In this document: one piece after another, positions 1-11,000 of the stretch
Layout: each line of letters starts with the position of its first letter
Numbering within the stretch: the first letter of the stretch is position 1
Source of the DNA: Hypsibius dujardini
Lineage: Eukaryota > Tardigrada > Eutardigrada > Parachela > Hypsibiidae
Direction of reading: 5' to 3'
Assembly: GCA_001579985.1 (NCBI GenBank)
Contig: LRSR01000691.1
Span: 1-64,000 of the forward strand
DNA: 64,000 nucleotides
Program-made: the position numbers and the translations under genes
Notes under the pieces: generated by a model
Database searches by the model: none
What the model saw: only the letters and a program-made list of their open reading frames with translations
What the model was told of the DNA's origin: nothing

Positions 1-37
1 CGGTAATTTACTTGTAGGGCAAAAAACTCACCCTTGA
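1..37 (-). repeat. Truncated copy of a TIR element end
   Basis: The first ~37 bases match, in inverted orientation, positions about 5079-5115, the subterminal part of the 345-bp TIR element at 5062-5406. They share the core TAGGGCAAAAAAC. The element continues beyond the window or is truncated there. It is non-coding. Confidence 0.5.
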
Positions 38-392
38 AACTGATGATTGACCCTTGAAAACATGATGTTTTTTAACACGTTTTGAAATCCCAAAGGGGTC
101 CATGGAAATCAGACTCCCACTCCCCTACAAGTTTCCAATTTATCAGGAACAAGAATTGCGACCCGATCCACCAACACAACCAAGGTTATCGGAGTTGATT
201 GTCGATCCAAAAATTTACAAATAATGTTTTAACGAATTAAGTCGAGAGAACTGTAATAAGTGAGAAAACAGAATAATCCTCGCGATTGAACGAAGAAGCT
301 CCAGACACGTACGTGCATCGTGCAGCAGCACTGAAATATACGCACATTTAGGACAGCTATTCTCTTAATCCCAATTCCGGATTATCTCCCAG

Positions 393-734
393 CGCGTGTT
401 TAGCTGTATACGTAGCGTTGGAAGGCTCTTGACCAGATGGTTCCTTTTCCTATGGTTCTTCTCGGGTCTTCCAGAATTCAATACAGCACGGAATACGCCC
501 GTGCCTTTCGAGCACATAAACGGAACGACAGTGACACGGGACCACGAACCGGACGTCGAGACGCTGAATGTCTGCGTACTAGTAGAGGAGGACTCGTACT
601 ACACGAACATGTCTGTGTCTGTGTCTGTGTCTGTGTCTGTGTCTGTGTCTGTGTCTGTGTCTGTGTCTGTGTCTGTGTCTGTATCTGTGTCTGTGTTTGT
701 GTCTGTGTCTGTGTCCGCTCGTCCAGGAACATGA
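393..734 (+). CDS. Possible N-terminal exon of an iGluR-like receptor, overrun by a microsatellite
   Basis: An open frame follows a plausible acceptor (tatctcccag at 383-392). It has a hydrophobic stretch like a signal peptide (LLTRWFLFLWFFSG), then a linker, then ETLNVCVLVEEDSYYTN. That last piece resembles the start of the S1 ligand-binding half of IR/iGluR proteins, where a beta strand ends in a short E-E/P turn. After it the frame runs into a (TGTGTC)n tract that would encode Ser-Val repeats, and it stops at 734. No ATG is seen in the exon, so an upstream exon or a different start would be needed. It sits about 2.2 kb upstream of the six-exon copy A, which lacks exactly this segment, so it may be its first exon or a relic. 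No equivalent was seen upstream of copy B. The receptor assignment is inference. Confidence 0.3.
   Translation, partial: RVFSCIRSVGRLLTRWFLFLWFFSGLPEFNTARNTPVPFEHINGTTVTRDHEPDVETLNVCVLVEEDSYYTNMSVSVSVSVSVSVSVSVSVSVSVSVSVSVFVSVSVSARPGT
608..714. repeat. (TGTGTC)n hexanucleotide microsatellite
   Basis: About 17 near-perfect copies of TGTGTC, with two interruptions (tgtaTC, tgtTTG) toward the 3' end. In the plus-strand frame of the candidate receptor exon it encodes alternating Ser and Val. Confidence 0.95.
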
Positions 735-1030
735 TCTGAGTTAGAGTAGCGAATTACCTTGCCACTCTACGATTCATCCAGAAGAACGGATGTCGTTGTA
801 AAACAGTATCTTCTCTGCAGAAAGAGGGATTTTGTTCCTATTATTTATTGAAGCATGGATTTCCATAAGTTGGGTTGGGTTCGCTCAGAGCTCAGGGCGG
901 TTCTGGTTGGCTGCAAAAAGAGGGTTGAAACTATACAGTGGACAACTGCGGAAACGTACGCCATTGTGCACGCAGGCAGGGCAGACACTTAATACGTTAA
1001 ACGGAAAATGAGCGTGGATAAACACAGCTG
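717..1030 (+). repeat. Duplicated upstream block, copy A
   Basis: This non-coding block is closely matched by 7540-7815 upstream of receptor copy B; both contain the core gaaagagggattttgttcct. It marks the left part of the segmental duplication that produced receptor copies A and B. No convincing coding frame is seen in 735-1190. Confidence 0.75.
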
Positions 1031-1189
1031 CCAAAGATATTCCACAAACGAAGGACGACGGATTGAATTACTGTAGTCTCACGATACTAACTTGGAACGA
1101 TTTTCAGAGATGGAACGGTAAATAAATCCCCTTAATTTTTTCAAATTAGTTCTATATTAGTGATGATTTGTAAAATGTTTTCATCCGCA

Positions 1190-1620
1190 TGGCTCAGAAC
1201 AGTTTTTCTTGGCGGGATTTCAAAGTCCGGAATATACTGGAAGATTCCATTTTCCCTCATGTTCATCGTAAAAACTTTCATTTTTGATTTGCAAATTTTT
1301 TTAAATGTCCATTTCCAAATTCAATTTGGAATGAATGGGCATAAGCAGAATCCTTTCTGGACATCAGGGGGCGGAGCTATGGATCAGTCTCACTTCAGAC
1401 TGGAAACTTCCGAGTGACATTCCAGAAATGATCCATAACTCCGCCCTCTGACCTCCAAAAACGATTCTAAGAGATCAATCGATTCTAAATTGAATTTTCA
1501 GAGGAATAGTTTTAACAATGTTCGAGTCCAACCGTTTCCTAAAATGAACGTTTTTACAGCGAAAATGAGGGAAATGAAATCTTCTCGTTTTTTCCGGACT
1601 TCGAACTAAATTTTATAAAT
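1190..1620. repeat. Foldback (MITE-like) repeat with ~200-bp imperfect arms
   Basis: The left arm (about 1190-1410) and the right arm (about 1420-1620) are imperfect inverted copies. Both carry a TCCGGA box, a run reading GTAAAAAC on the arm strand, and an inner GGGCGGAG(C/T)TATGGATCA motif near the centre. Single-arm relatives lie at about 7830-7985 and 18440-18690. It has no coding capacity, so it is a non-autonomous foldback family. Confidence 0.65.
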
Positions 1621-1906
1621 CATTGCCAATAAAGGACTAATTTAAAAAAAACTGAGCGGAATCATTTTGCGTTTGACTTCTGAAAATCGCCGCAAGTAAC
1701 TGTATTGTTCGGTCATCTTAAAGGGATTGCTTTTGCGCAAGATCAGGGCAAGCTTGGACAAAAAGTTCCGCTTAATCCTCTATACACTAGTTTACTCTGC
1801 ATAAACTGAAATTTTTCTCGTAAAGGTGATTTCTGACGAAAACACTTTTGTTGAAAAAAGGTCCCTCAACAGCTGCAGAAATCCCTCAATCGCCCCGATA
1901 GCGACG

Positions 1907-2090
1907 GGCAAAGGGGAAACTGCAGATTGCCTTCCACGCTGAGGTATGTCTTCTTCAACCTGGAAACATCTTCTGCCGATGTTTTCGTTAATCACTACTC
2001 GTTTTTCGTGTTTGGCTTTCCAGATAATGGCCAACAATCAAGTCACCGAGGCGTTTCATGCGACAGTTGTGACTAAAAAAACCATATTTG
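1907..2090 (+). pseudogene. Relic of exons 1 and 2 of an iGluR-like receptor
   Basis: The stretch at 1907-1942 ends in ttccacgctgag followed by gtatgt, matching exon 1 of copies A and B (ttcgacgctgag, gtacgc). After an 80-base intron-like gap, an acceptor at 2022-2023 leads into IMANNQVTEAFHATVVT. This matches exon 2 of A and B (IMAGSKATEAFHTTVVN) and then diverges into unrelated sequence before the LICRR core. Exon 1 carries a small indel relative to the functional copies. No later exons follow until copy A begins at 2970, so this is a decayed fragment. Confidence 0.7.
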
Positions 2091-2969
2091 GCGTAGTGTT
2101 TTTTTCGGGAAGAACTATGAAGTGGGCGACGTGCAGACAGAACCGATACACACCGGGCCACAATCTTATCCAGTCCGATTTTATTCGCAGCCCCAACAAC
2201 ATGCGTAGGCGCTTATCCTAACTGGCATTATTTGGAACGGTTTGGGTTTTGAACGACCGGACAAAATTGCGGCGAAAAAATTGTATAGCATACGCTAAAA
2301 GAAAACTGAGCGTGGTTAAATACAGCTGCGAAAGACATTCCACAGAAATATGGAGGGGGATCGACTTACAGAAGGCGTGAATTTTTTTACCCGCTTGTCT
2401 GAAACACCTGGGCGAATCTGTGTTTGTGCCTGTGTGGGAGATCACACAGGCTTGTGTGACGAAGACTGGGTTACATATGGTCCACACTCTACGCTCCCAA
2501 TTTCAAGGGTCAATTATGCCCCGCCCCCGGCTGATTCACATCAAGCTTGAGTGGATCGTTCAATTCAGTTCACTTGCTCGTAATTGGTCCGTTGATTTTT
2601 ACCTGACAGGCCATGCTACCTTGCTTGATTAAAATGATGGTTTCGCTTTCAAAATATTGAAGTCAATAAAGTTTAAGTGAATTTGAATGAACAACCAAAC
2701 GAGCGACGGAACGTGTTTTTGGGCCGGACTTAAAATCGACTATTCAGATCGGAAGCGTGAGTAGGAAAGAATCTGAGAGGAGGAAAAGGACGAGAGATTG
2801 TACAGTCCCTTTGCAGGTATTGCAATTTCGTCAGATCACGCCAAGTGTACTGAAAATATTAATCGCGAAGTTTGCTTAAGAAATGTCTTATAATGGTGGA
2901 GCCTGTTCAAATCAGACCTCTCGGAAGAGAAATAATTCCTGAACTTCACGATAATTAACGATTGGAAAG

Positions 2970-5900
2970 ATGTTGCCGGCCAAGCGGGAAACTTTGCAAA
3001 TTTCCTTCGACGCTGAGGTACGCCCCCTTTCCAATCCAGTCTCGAAACACCCTCTTTCGATATTTAACTTTATCAATAATTGTGTTTTCTTGGTGTTCCC
3101 AGACTATAGCCGGCAGTAAGGTCACCGAGGCGTTTCACACGACAGTTGTGAACCTGATTTGTCGTCGGCTTCGCTACGAGTGTGTTCGTTCATTGCATTC
3201 AGTCAACGACAAGATCAAGTACACTGGAGGGTCCGGGGTATGGGCAAAAAGGGCGGGGCAGGGGGTGGTTTTCAAACAATGGAACAATCAACCACCTGAA
3301 CACCCCCTGATCCTCCAGTGTGCTTGATCTTGTCGTTAATTGTATTATCATTGGTCTGTTCCGTTTTTGTCCACAATCGAACACTTCGCGTCTTCGTGTC
3401 TTCGTGTCTTCGTTGCTATTTTATTATTTATTATTATTCTTATTTATTTTTTATTTTAGGTGTAATATTACATTCACGAGCTTCAGCTGGAACGTCTCCT
3501 TGAGCAACGGGTTTCATGACTTTTTCCAGGACTTATTCGGCGGAGATAAGCCCACTGACATTGGAGTGTCCGCTCTGATGATCATGCCGGAGCGCATACG
3601 GACGGTGGACTTTATTTTCCCCCCTGAAAGCAACAAATACGGCATTGCACTGTATGAGAACGCCCTCGTCCCCATCGACCAAGGGGCATTTTTTCACGCT
3701 TTATTCGCTCGGGTGTCCGCTGTTGAGACCTTCGCTGTCATCGCATTCATCTTTCTCCTCATCGTCGTGTTAATCGTGTGTAGCAAACTGCTCTTGACAT
3801 CAAAATCTGCCTCGTCACATTCAAGCAGACTTTTCTCGGTCGCGAACGGGATGTTTGAACTGTATGCCGTTGCTTTCGGTCAAGGTACAGTAAAGTCCTT
3901 TATTTTGTGTATGTCACAGAGTCAGTTTCTACTGAAGCGTCTCCAACTTGAGATGCGAGCTTAACGGATCGATAAAGTGGTCCGGCTCGAGCCGACCGAA
4001 CAAAAAGATGAAAAACGCCCGAATCAAACATTTTTCTTCAGAAATTTACAAGGGCAATTTTCATTTTTGGAAAGATGATGGAACACTAAGAAATACAACA
4101 TAGAAAAATTTAGTTCTTTAGGTCGATAAATTTGTCAGAAAGTTAGTTGTTTATAGTCAGCACCTGCGTCGATATCTTTGAGGATTTTTCCCTTTTTTGC
4201 CAGAGTCAGGCGAGCATTTCTTTTCCGCGAGTCTTTCTCAGATCGTGCTTCTTTTAGTTGCCCAGAACGACAACGCTTGGCTATTTCTTACACTTTCAAA
4301 GTTGTTAGGGAAACTTATTAAAGAAAATTATGACTTTAAATTTAACAGTGACACTGATAATTGCCGTTCTGAATTCGGGTCACAAGGAATCGGGATGGGA
4401 CCACACACCCCAATGTCCCTGAATTTGTTTTGACAAATAGTGGACTAAATATGTAGATTTTAGAAAAATATTTCATTGACGATTGAGCCCTGGACTTGGC
4501 CAAAAAAAAGTTCCAAAGTTCCTGGAATACATATCCGCTTTACCGTAAACTTTACCCGTTGATTGGCTGATTCATTCACATGTATAACGTCTTTTTATTT
4601 TTTATCCCCCTTAACGACGTCCCAGAAACACAAAATTTTTTACGCCAACGAAAAACATCGAAACTTGATTTTAGAGGAAAAAGAAGGTAAACAACGCACA
4701 CGGTTGTGGAGATAAATAAAACCAAGTCTCGCCATGTAAATGTCTCATACGGCTTATCACAGCCACAAGTGGCAGAGCGTGTGAGACTTTTACATGGCGT
4801 TAAGGGGGATAAAAAATAAAAAGACGTTATACATGTGAATGAATCAGCCAATCAACGGGTAAAGTTTACGGTAAAGCGGATATGTATTCCAGGAAATTTG
4901 GCACTTTTTTTTGCTAAGTCCCGGGCTCAAGCGCAAATGAAATATTTTTCTAAAATCTACATAATAAGTCCACTATTTGTGAAAAAAAATTCAGAGATAT
5001 TGGGGTGTGTAATCCCATCCCGACTCCTTGTCAGTTGTTCGGGTGAGCCGCGGCCACAGTACTGTAGTGCCACGACTTAAAGGGTGGGTTTTTTGCCCTA
5101 CCAGTAAATTACCCCCCCCCCGTCCAACTTGTCTTCACTGGTTTTATTGCACTTTTAGCGGGCCGAATCATTCAATTGCACCATCACAAAAATTGAATTT
5201 GTATTGGCCTCTTTCGGAATATATAAACTTTATAGAGCTCCATTTTATCCGGGCACAATTTCCGTTCGCACGAAAGAACACTTATTACAATCAGGCTTGA
5301 TTGTGTCAGCCGTGGCGTTGCTAAACGGAAGTGAATCAGTGGCGTCACGTACAGTTTACCAGGGGTGGGCGGGGCTAATCCCAACCTTAAAATCGTGGCA
5401 GTACAGTACGAAGCAAAACTGAATTGAACTGAATGTCGTTTTGAAAAGGACACTGTGACGTACACAAAATAAGGACTTTTACTTAAGATACATGTATAAT
5501 AGAGGCTCTTATATTGTACGATTTCATAATAACTGTAACTTCAAAGTTCTGCGTATTTATGGCTAATTATTTGCTGGAGCTATTTATTTATTTTTATGGC
5601 TACTTATTTTCTTATACAGACGTGTATATTTATCTTAACATTTTCGTGCAATGTTTGACATTTCATCTAGATGAAATCAACACAAACCGATCTATGTCAA
5701 AATCACTCTATGGGTTCTACTCAATTTGGTTCTGCATGGTGACTATCATCGGCGCGATCATCTGTTCCAAACTCCCGTCGTTTCTCACGGTCGCCTCGCA
5801 GCAGCTTCCGTTCACCGATGTTCACTCGTTCAAAGACTCCGGATATACTCTTTTCGCGAGTTCAACTACGTGGGAAATGTTGACTGTATGTATTCATTTT

Positions 5901-6599
5901 GCCCATAGGTATTTTTAGGGTTTGTAATCAGGGTTTGATTCTCTCTCCAGAAAAGTGCTGATCCTGACCGGCAGGCTATTGCGAAAGTGACAGAGGTCTT
6001 GCCCTACAGCAAGATATATGGCTGTGCAAACCGAGAGCGGGCAGTTGGTGAACGGGCCGCATTCTTCACCGACATGACAATTTGCGACCGGCCAAACGAG
6101 AACTGCCAAACATCTGTTGTTGCAGCACCTAACATAAACAAGGCTTATGTGGCGACGTTCATCACGGGGAAGGGATCTCAACACCGGAATACTTTTAGTC
6201 GGGAGTTAGTTAAGCTTTTCATCAGTGATAAACAAACAGACAGACAGACAGACAGATAGGCAGACAGACAGACAGGCATGTTTTCACTAGCGTCAATAAA
6301 ATGGCTATGGGTATTTGTCCTAAAAGTTTAATGGGTCTCGTAGGTACCTGGTTCTCTTCGAACATGGTCTGTTATCCCACCTGTACGTCGCGGCAAGTTT
6401 CGAAGCACCGCACTTGATGGGTCTCACTAGGCAGCAAGTTGACCGGTGCAAAACAAAGAAATTTATATCTGTTAATTCCGCGACACGTAAGCCGATTAGC
6501 TTACGAGCACTTTCATTTCTGTTTTGGTTTGTGTTAGTCTTAACTGGTGTGTCGGTTTTGGTACTGCTCATTGAACGAGTCTTTGGCTCCACACGTTGA
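2970..6599 (+). CDS. iGluR/IR-like receptor, tandem copy A (six exons)
   Basis: Exons are 2970-3017, 3103-3179, 3460-3884, 5671-5885, 5951-6204 and 6344-6599, all with GT-AG borders and agreeing phases; from the ATG at 2970 they encode 424 residues. Domain order is that of a ligand-gated glutamate receptor core. The S1 half includes LICRRLRYECNITFTSFSW. M1 is FAVIAFIFLLIVVLIVCSKLL, followed by a pore-loop-like MFELYAVAFGQD. M3 is LYGFYSIWFCMVTIIGAI, running into SKLPSFLTV, the place where classical receptors carry the SYTANLAAFLTV gate. The S2 half holds several cysteines, and M4 is SFLFWFVLVLTGVSVLVLLI near the C-terminus. The role is inferred as a membrane chemosensory or glutamate-gated-type channel subunit. 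There is no amino-terminal domain, and the usual first S1 strand is missing from these exons, so an upstream exon (perhaps at 393-734) is likely. Introns 3 and 5 hold transposon and microsatellite sequence. Confidence 0.82.
4382..5031. mobile_element. 650-bp foldback MITE inside intron 3 of copy A
   Basis: Arms of about 235 bp (4382-4616 and 4797-5031) are close inverted copies. Both ends read ACAAGG(A)(A/G)TCGGGATGGGA inward, and the inner borders read TTTATCCCCCTTAACG. A second, smaller inverted repeat (about 4731-4798) sits between them. The equivalent place in receptor copy B (about 9950-9965) lacks it, which gives an empty site, though a target duplication could not be defined cleanly. 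There is no open frame. Confidence 0.85.
5062..5406. mobile_element. 345-bp TIR element with TA (or GTAC) target duplication
   Basis: Left end CTGTAGTGCCACGACTT and right end (reverse complement) CTGTACTGCCACGATTT form terminal inverted repeats. They are flanked by TA on both sides (5060-5061, 5407-5408), which can also be read as GTAC. Receptor copy B has the uninterrupted site ccacagtacaaaacg at about 9976-9990, so the insertion came after the A/B duplication. A TA duplication would suit a Tc1/mariner-superfamily MITE. It is non-autonomous. Confidence 0.75.
6236..6276. repeat. (CAGA)n microsatellite in intron 5 of copy A
   Basis: Tetranucleotide CAGA/CAGG repeats lie just after the exon 5 donor (GA|gttagt at 6204/6205). 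Read through, they would give a false Gln-Thr-Asp-Arg tail. The homologous tract in copy B is at about 10803-10852. Confidence 0.9.
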
Positions 6600-6905
6600 A
6601 ATACTAGAACAGAAACCTTTGTGGCCGGGTGTATTGTAATGTGTGAGAATGATACACTGGTCAATGCTCAGCCGTTTCAACAGATGTCTATATCATGTCT
6701 AATATCAAATCGACATCTATGTAGAACCCAATGATAGAGTGCCTTTCAGTCACGATCTCCCTGGTGGAGAGGTGGTAGCGCCGAAGTCTGGAGCTAATGG
6801 TAGCACCACTGCGCCTCAAACAAGAATTTCCCTAATCCTTAACAACGTAGTTTACGTACGAGACACTCACAACGCATGGTCTGACACCTAAACACCTAAA
6901 CCACT

Positions 6906-7199
6906 ACCAGACAGACAGACAGACAGACAGACAGAAACAGAGACAGAGACAGAGAGACAGAGACAGAGACAGAGACAGACAGACAGACAGAAACAGAGAC
7001 AGAGACAGAGACAGAGACAGAGAGAAAGACAAACGAAAGCTAGTATACATAATTTACTCTGTCAACAGTCGCAAGATTTAAATAGTCAAATATAATAAAT
7101 AAATAATAAATAAATAATAATAAATAAATAATAATAAATAAATAAATAAATAAATAAATAATAAATAGTCAAATAGTCAAATAGTCAAATAGTCAAATA
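6906..7199. repeat. Compound microsatellite block: CAGA/GAGACA, TAAA, and TAGTCAAA
   Basis: Three adjoining tracts: (CAGA)n with (GAGACA)n at 6906-7035, (AATA/TAAATA)n at about 7086-7165, and five copies of the octamer AGTCAAAT at about 7165-7199. This fills the space between copy A and the exon 6 relic. The stretch 6600-6900 is shared with 11750-12010 downstream of copy B and is non-coding. Confidence 0.9.
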
Positions 7200-7219
7200 G
7201 TATAGTTTCAAATTGTAGG

Positions 7220-7455
7220 TACCGTGTTCTTCTGGAGTATGGCCTGCAATCCTATATCGGTGTCGTGACACATTTGGACACTTAAATCGATGGATTCATT
7301 ATCTGGCAAGTAAAGAATTGCAAACCTAAAAAATCGATCGCTATCAGTTTTGTGTCACATAACCCAATCAGTTTTTGAGCACTCTCGTTCTTGTTTTGGT
7401 TCCTTTTAGTCGGCGCTTGTGTGTCGGGATGAATCTCGGTCATTGAACGAATTGT
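7220..7455 (+). pseudogene. Relic of exon 6 (M4 exon) of an iGluR-like receptor
   Basis: After an acceptor-like aaattgtag the sequence reads YRVLLEYGLQSY. Later, with in-frame stops between, come ALSFLFWFLLVGACVSG and VIERIV. This aligns along its length with exon 6 of copies A and B (YLVLFEHGLLSH, ALSFLFWFVLVLTGVSV, LIERV). No other exons of this copy are seen next to it. It is a decayed tail exon of a lost paralogue between A and B. Confidence 0.75.
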
Positions 7456-7539
7456 AAGCCTACGTTCGTGGCCATTTTATAACGCTGGTCTAGTTAAGCC
7501 ATTCAGCTCACAAACTACTCCGGTATCTGCTCGTCTAAG

Positions 7540-7985
7540 AACATGGCCTGAGTTAGAGCAGCAAATTACCTTGCCACTTTACGATTCATCCAGAAGAATG
7601 GATGTCGCTGTAAAACTATCTCCTCTGCAGAAAGAGGGATTTTGTTCCTATTATTTATTGAAGCAGGGATGTCCTTAAGTTGAATTGGGTTGGCTCAGGG
7701 CTCATGGCGGTTCTGGTTGGCTCTAAGAAGAGGGCTGAAACTGTGCAGTTGACAACTGCAAACAGGGCAGACACCTGATACTCTAAATGGAAAATGAGCG
7801 TGGATAAACACAGCTGCCACAGCTTCCATTTCCCTTCATATTTACCGTGATAACTTCGAATTTTGGAAAACGTTTGATTTGATGATTTTTGACACTATTC
7901 CTCTCCAAAGTCAATTTGGAATGAATGGGCATCAGTAGAATCTTTTTTGGATATCAGGGGGCGTAGCTATAGAATTGTCTTCCGA
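7540..7985 (+). repeat. Duplicated upstream block, copy B, with one arm of the foldback family
   Basis: Positions 7540-7815 match 717-1030 closely. Positions 7830-7985 match one arm of the 1190-1620 foldback, including caatttggaatgaatgggca and the ggatatcagggggcgtagcta core. There is no coding frame. This marks the left side of the segment duplicated with the receptor. Confidence 0.7.
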
Positions 7986-8066
7986 GGGTACATACTGTTA
8001 AAATCAAGCCTCTCCGCAGCTGCAGTAATCAATCCCTGAACGTCACGATAAGGGACGGTTGGAAAA

Positions 8067-11000
8067 ATGTTGCCGACCAACCGGGAAACTTTGCAAATTT
8101 CCTTCGACGCTGAGGTACGCCCTTTCCACTCCAGTCTCGAAAAACTAACAATACTTGCTTTTTTGCCGTTTCCAGATTATGGCCGGCAGTAAGGCCACCG
8201 AGGCGTTTCACACGACAGTTGTGAATCTGATTTGTCGTCGGCTTCGCTGCGAGTGTGTTCATTGCTTATACTTTCCTGAATTCCAAATTGTTTGCGTCAT
8301 GTGAATTTTTTCTATTTTAGGTGTAATATTACATTTACGAGTTACAGCTGGGACGCCTCTTCGAGCAACGGGTTTCATTACTTTTTCCAGGACCTATTCG
8401 GCGGAGAGAACCCCTTTGACATCGGGGTGTCCGCTCTGGCAATGATGCCGGAGCGCATACCGACGGTGGATTTTATTTTCCCCCCTGAAAGCAACAAATA
8501 CGGCATTGCACTGTATGAGAACGCCCTCGTCCCCATCGACCAAGGGGCATTTTTTCACGCTTTATTCGCTCGGGTGTCCGCTGCTGAGACCTTCGCTGTC
8601 ATCGCATTCATCTTTCTCCTCATCGTCGTGTTAATCGTGTGCAGCAAACTGCTCTTGACATCAAAATCTGCCTCGTCACATTCAAGCAGACTTTTCTCGG
8701 TCGCGAACGGGATGTTTGAACTGTATGCCGTTGCTTTCGGTCAAGGTACAGTGAAAATCCTTTTATTTTGTGTACGTCACAGAGTCAGTTTCTACTGAAG
8801 CGTCTCCAACTTGAGATGCGAGCTTAACGGATTGATAACGTGGTCCGGTTCGAGCCGACCGAACAAAAAGATGAAAAACGCCCGAATCAAACATTTTTCT
8901 TCAGAAATGCACAAGAAGCGCCCTTTTCCATCTTTGGAAAGATGATAGTACACTAAAAAATGCAAAATAGAAAAATGTAGCTCTCCAAGTCAATATACAG
9001 TAGCTTTATCCAGCCAAGTTGAAACAGATTTCTTCGGTACATTTTTACCAGGTTCCCACTTTCCTAATTTTTTCCAACCATTTTTTAAGGAAACCCATGA
9101 TTCCTTTACTAGGTTATGTAACCCTTACACAAGATTCGAAACTAAAATGAAAATTAAATTAATCAGTATCGACTCGGGCACGAGAATCTCAATATTCAAA
9201 CTACTTTGGAACTACTACTTCTTTCTTTCTTTGATGTGCCTCTTTGAAATCGTTCTAGTTTCGTTTGGCCCTTAATTTCCCTCTTGAAATTTTTGGGAAA
9301 GTGCAAATTTTGTTAACCGGAAGTGAACAAAACGGCTTATCGCGGGATAACGGTATCATTATCATTAACATTATCCTTGTCGGGGTTTTTTATTAAATTT
9401 TTGCAATATTTTATGTCAAATGTATTGACGAGATGTTTAGGTTCTGATTAGGCAAGAGAAGTTGACAGTGGCTGCAACAGGTTGCAAAAAAGTTTTCGTT
9501 GGTATCCCCGAATTCAAAGTGGCTGATTGACTCTTTGATTCCCACCCTGATTTTCCCTCCATTGATTTTTCCCACCAAATGATGAAATTCCTCAGAATTA
9601 TAAAGTCAATTTGCATCATTGGGCAAAGTTTGAAGTTGAAAAACGAGAAGATTCTTATGCTAGAAAAAAACCGTTTTGAAAATGTTAAAAAATGGGTTAT
9701 CCAACTTCAAATCTAATTTTGTTTTGAGTTTTAGAAATTTTTTTAAAGATATTGCTCTTTCCCATATCACAATGATCTAAATTTTCGATTAGACAGTTTG
9801 GATGGATTGCTGCGTGCTTGGCCATTTCTTGGCCTCTTTTAGATGCCCAGAACGACAACGCTTGGCCATTTCTTACACTTTCAATGTTATTAAAGAAAAT
9901 TAGGACTTTAAATTTAAAAAAGGTTGACTCGTAATTGCCGCTCTGCATTCGTTTCATTTATTCGGGCGAGCCGCAGCCACAGTACAAAACGAGACTGAAC
10001 TGAATTGAATGTTCTTTTGAAAGAAAACCTGAGACGTACGCAAAATTAAAGGGCCTTTTATATAGATACATGTACAATAGTAGCTACTATATTCTAAGAT
10101 TTCATGATAACTGTAACTTCAGAGTTCTACTTATTTATGGCTATTTATTTTCTATGGTTCTTTATTTACTTTTAAGACGTGTATATTTATCATATTTATC
10201 ATAACATATTTTGTGCAATGGTTGACGTTTTATCTAGATGAAATCAACACAAACGGATCTATGTCAAAATCACTCTATGCGTTCTACTCAATTTGGTTCT
10301 GCATGGTGACTATCATTGGCGCTATCATCTGTTCCAAACTCCCGTCATTTCTCACGGTCGCCACGCAACAGCTCCCGTTTACCGATGTTCGTTCGTTCAA
10401 AGACTCCGGATATACTCTTTTTGCGAGTTCAACTAAGTGGGAAATGTTAACTGTATGTATGTCTTTTGCTCTGAGGTATTTTTAAGGTTTGAAATCATGT
10501 TTCGATTTTCTCTACAGAAAAGCGCTGATCCTGACCGGCAGGCTATTGCGAAAGCGACAGAGGTCTTGCCCTACAGCGAGATGTATGGCTGTGCAAACCG
10601 AGAGCGGGCAGTTGGTGAACGGGCCGCATTCTTCACCGACATGACACTTTGTGACCGCCCAAACGAGAATTGCCAAACATCCGTTGTCGCAGTACCTAAC
10701 ATAGACAAGGCATATTTGGCGACGTTCGTCACGGGGAAGGGATCTCAACACCGGAATACTTTTAGTCGGGAGTTAGTTAAGCTTTTCATCAGCGATAAAA
10801 AACAGACAAACAGACAGATAGACAAACAGACAGACAGGCAGACAGACAGACAAACATTTGTTTTCGTTTGCGTCTATTATAATGGCTATGGGTATTGTCC
10901 TAAGGGAACATCCATTAATGACGTCAATATTGGTTAGGAGGGTGGAGGTGCGAAATACCTGACGAACTCTGACTGGAGAGGATGGGATGCAGGCCGGCGT

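Noticed and set aside
1946-2550. Several 66-91 codon frames upstream of copy A
   Set aside because: They overlap relic exons and repeats, with no domain, start or splice support.
2962-3327. 121-codon frame reading through the exon 1/exon 2 region of copy A
   Set aside because: It is in a different frame from the receptor in exon 1. Comparison with copies B and C shows the phase ending in SFDAE joined to exon 2 is the conserved one.
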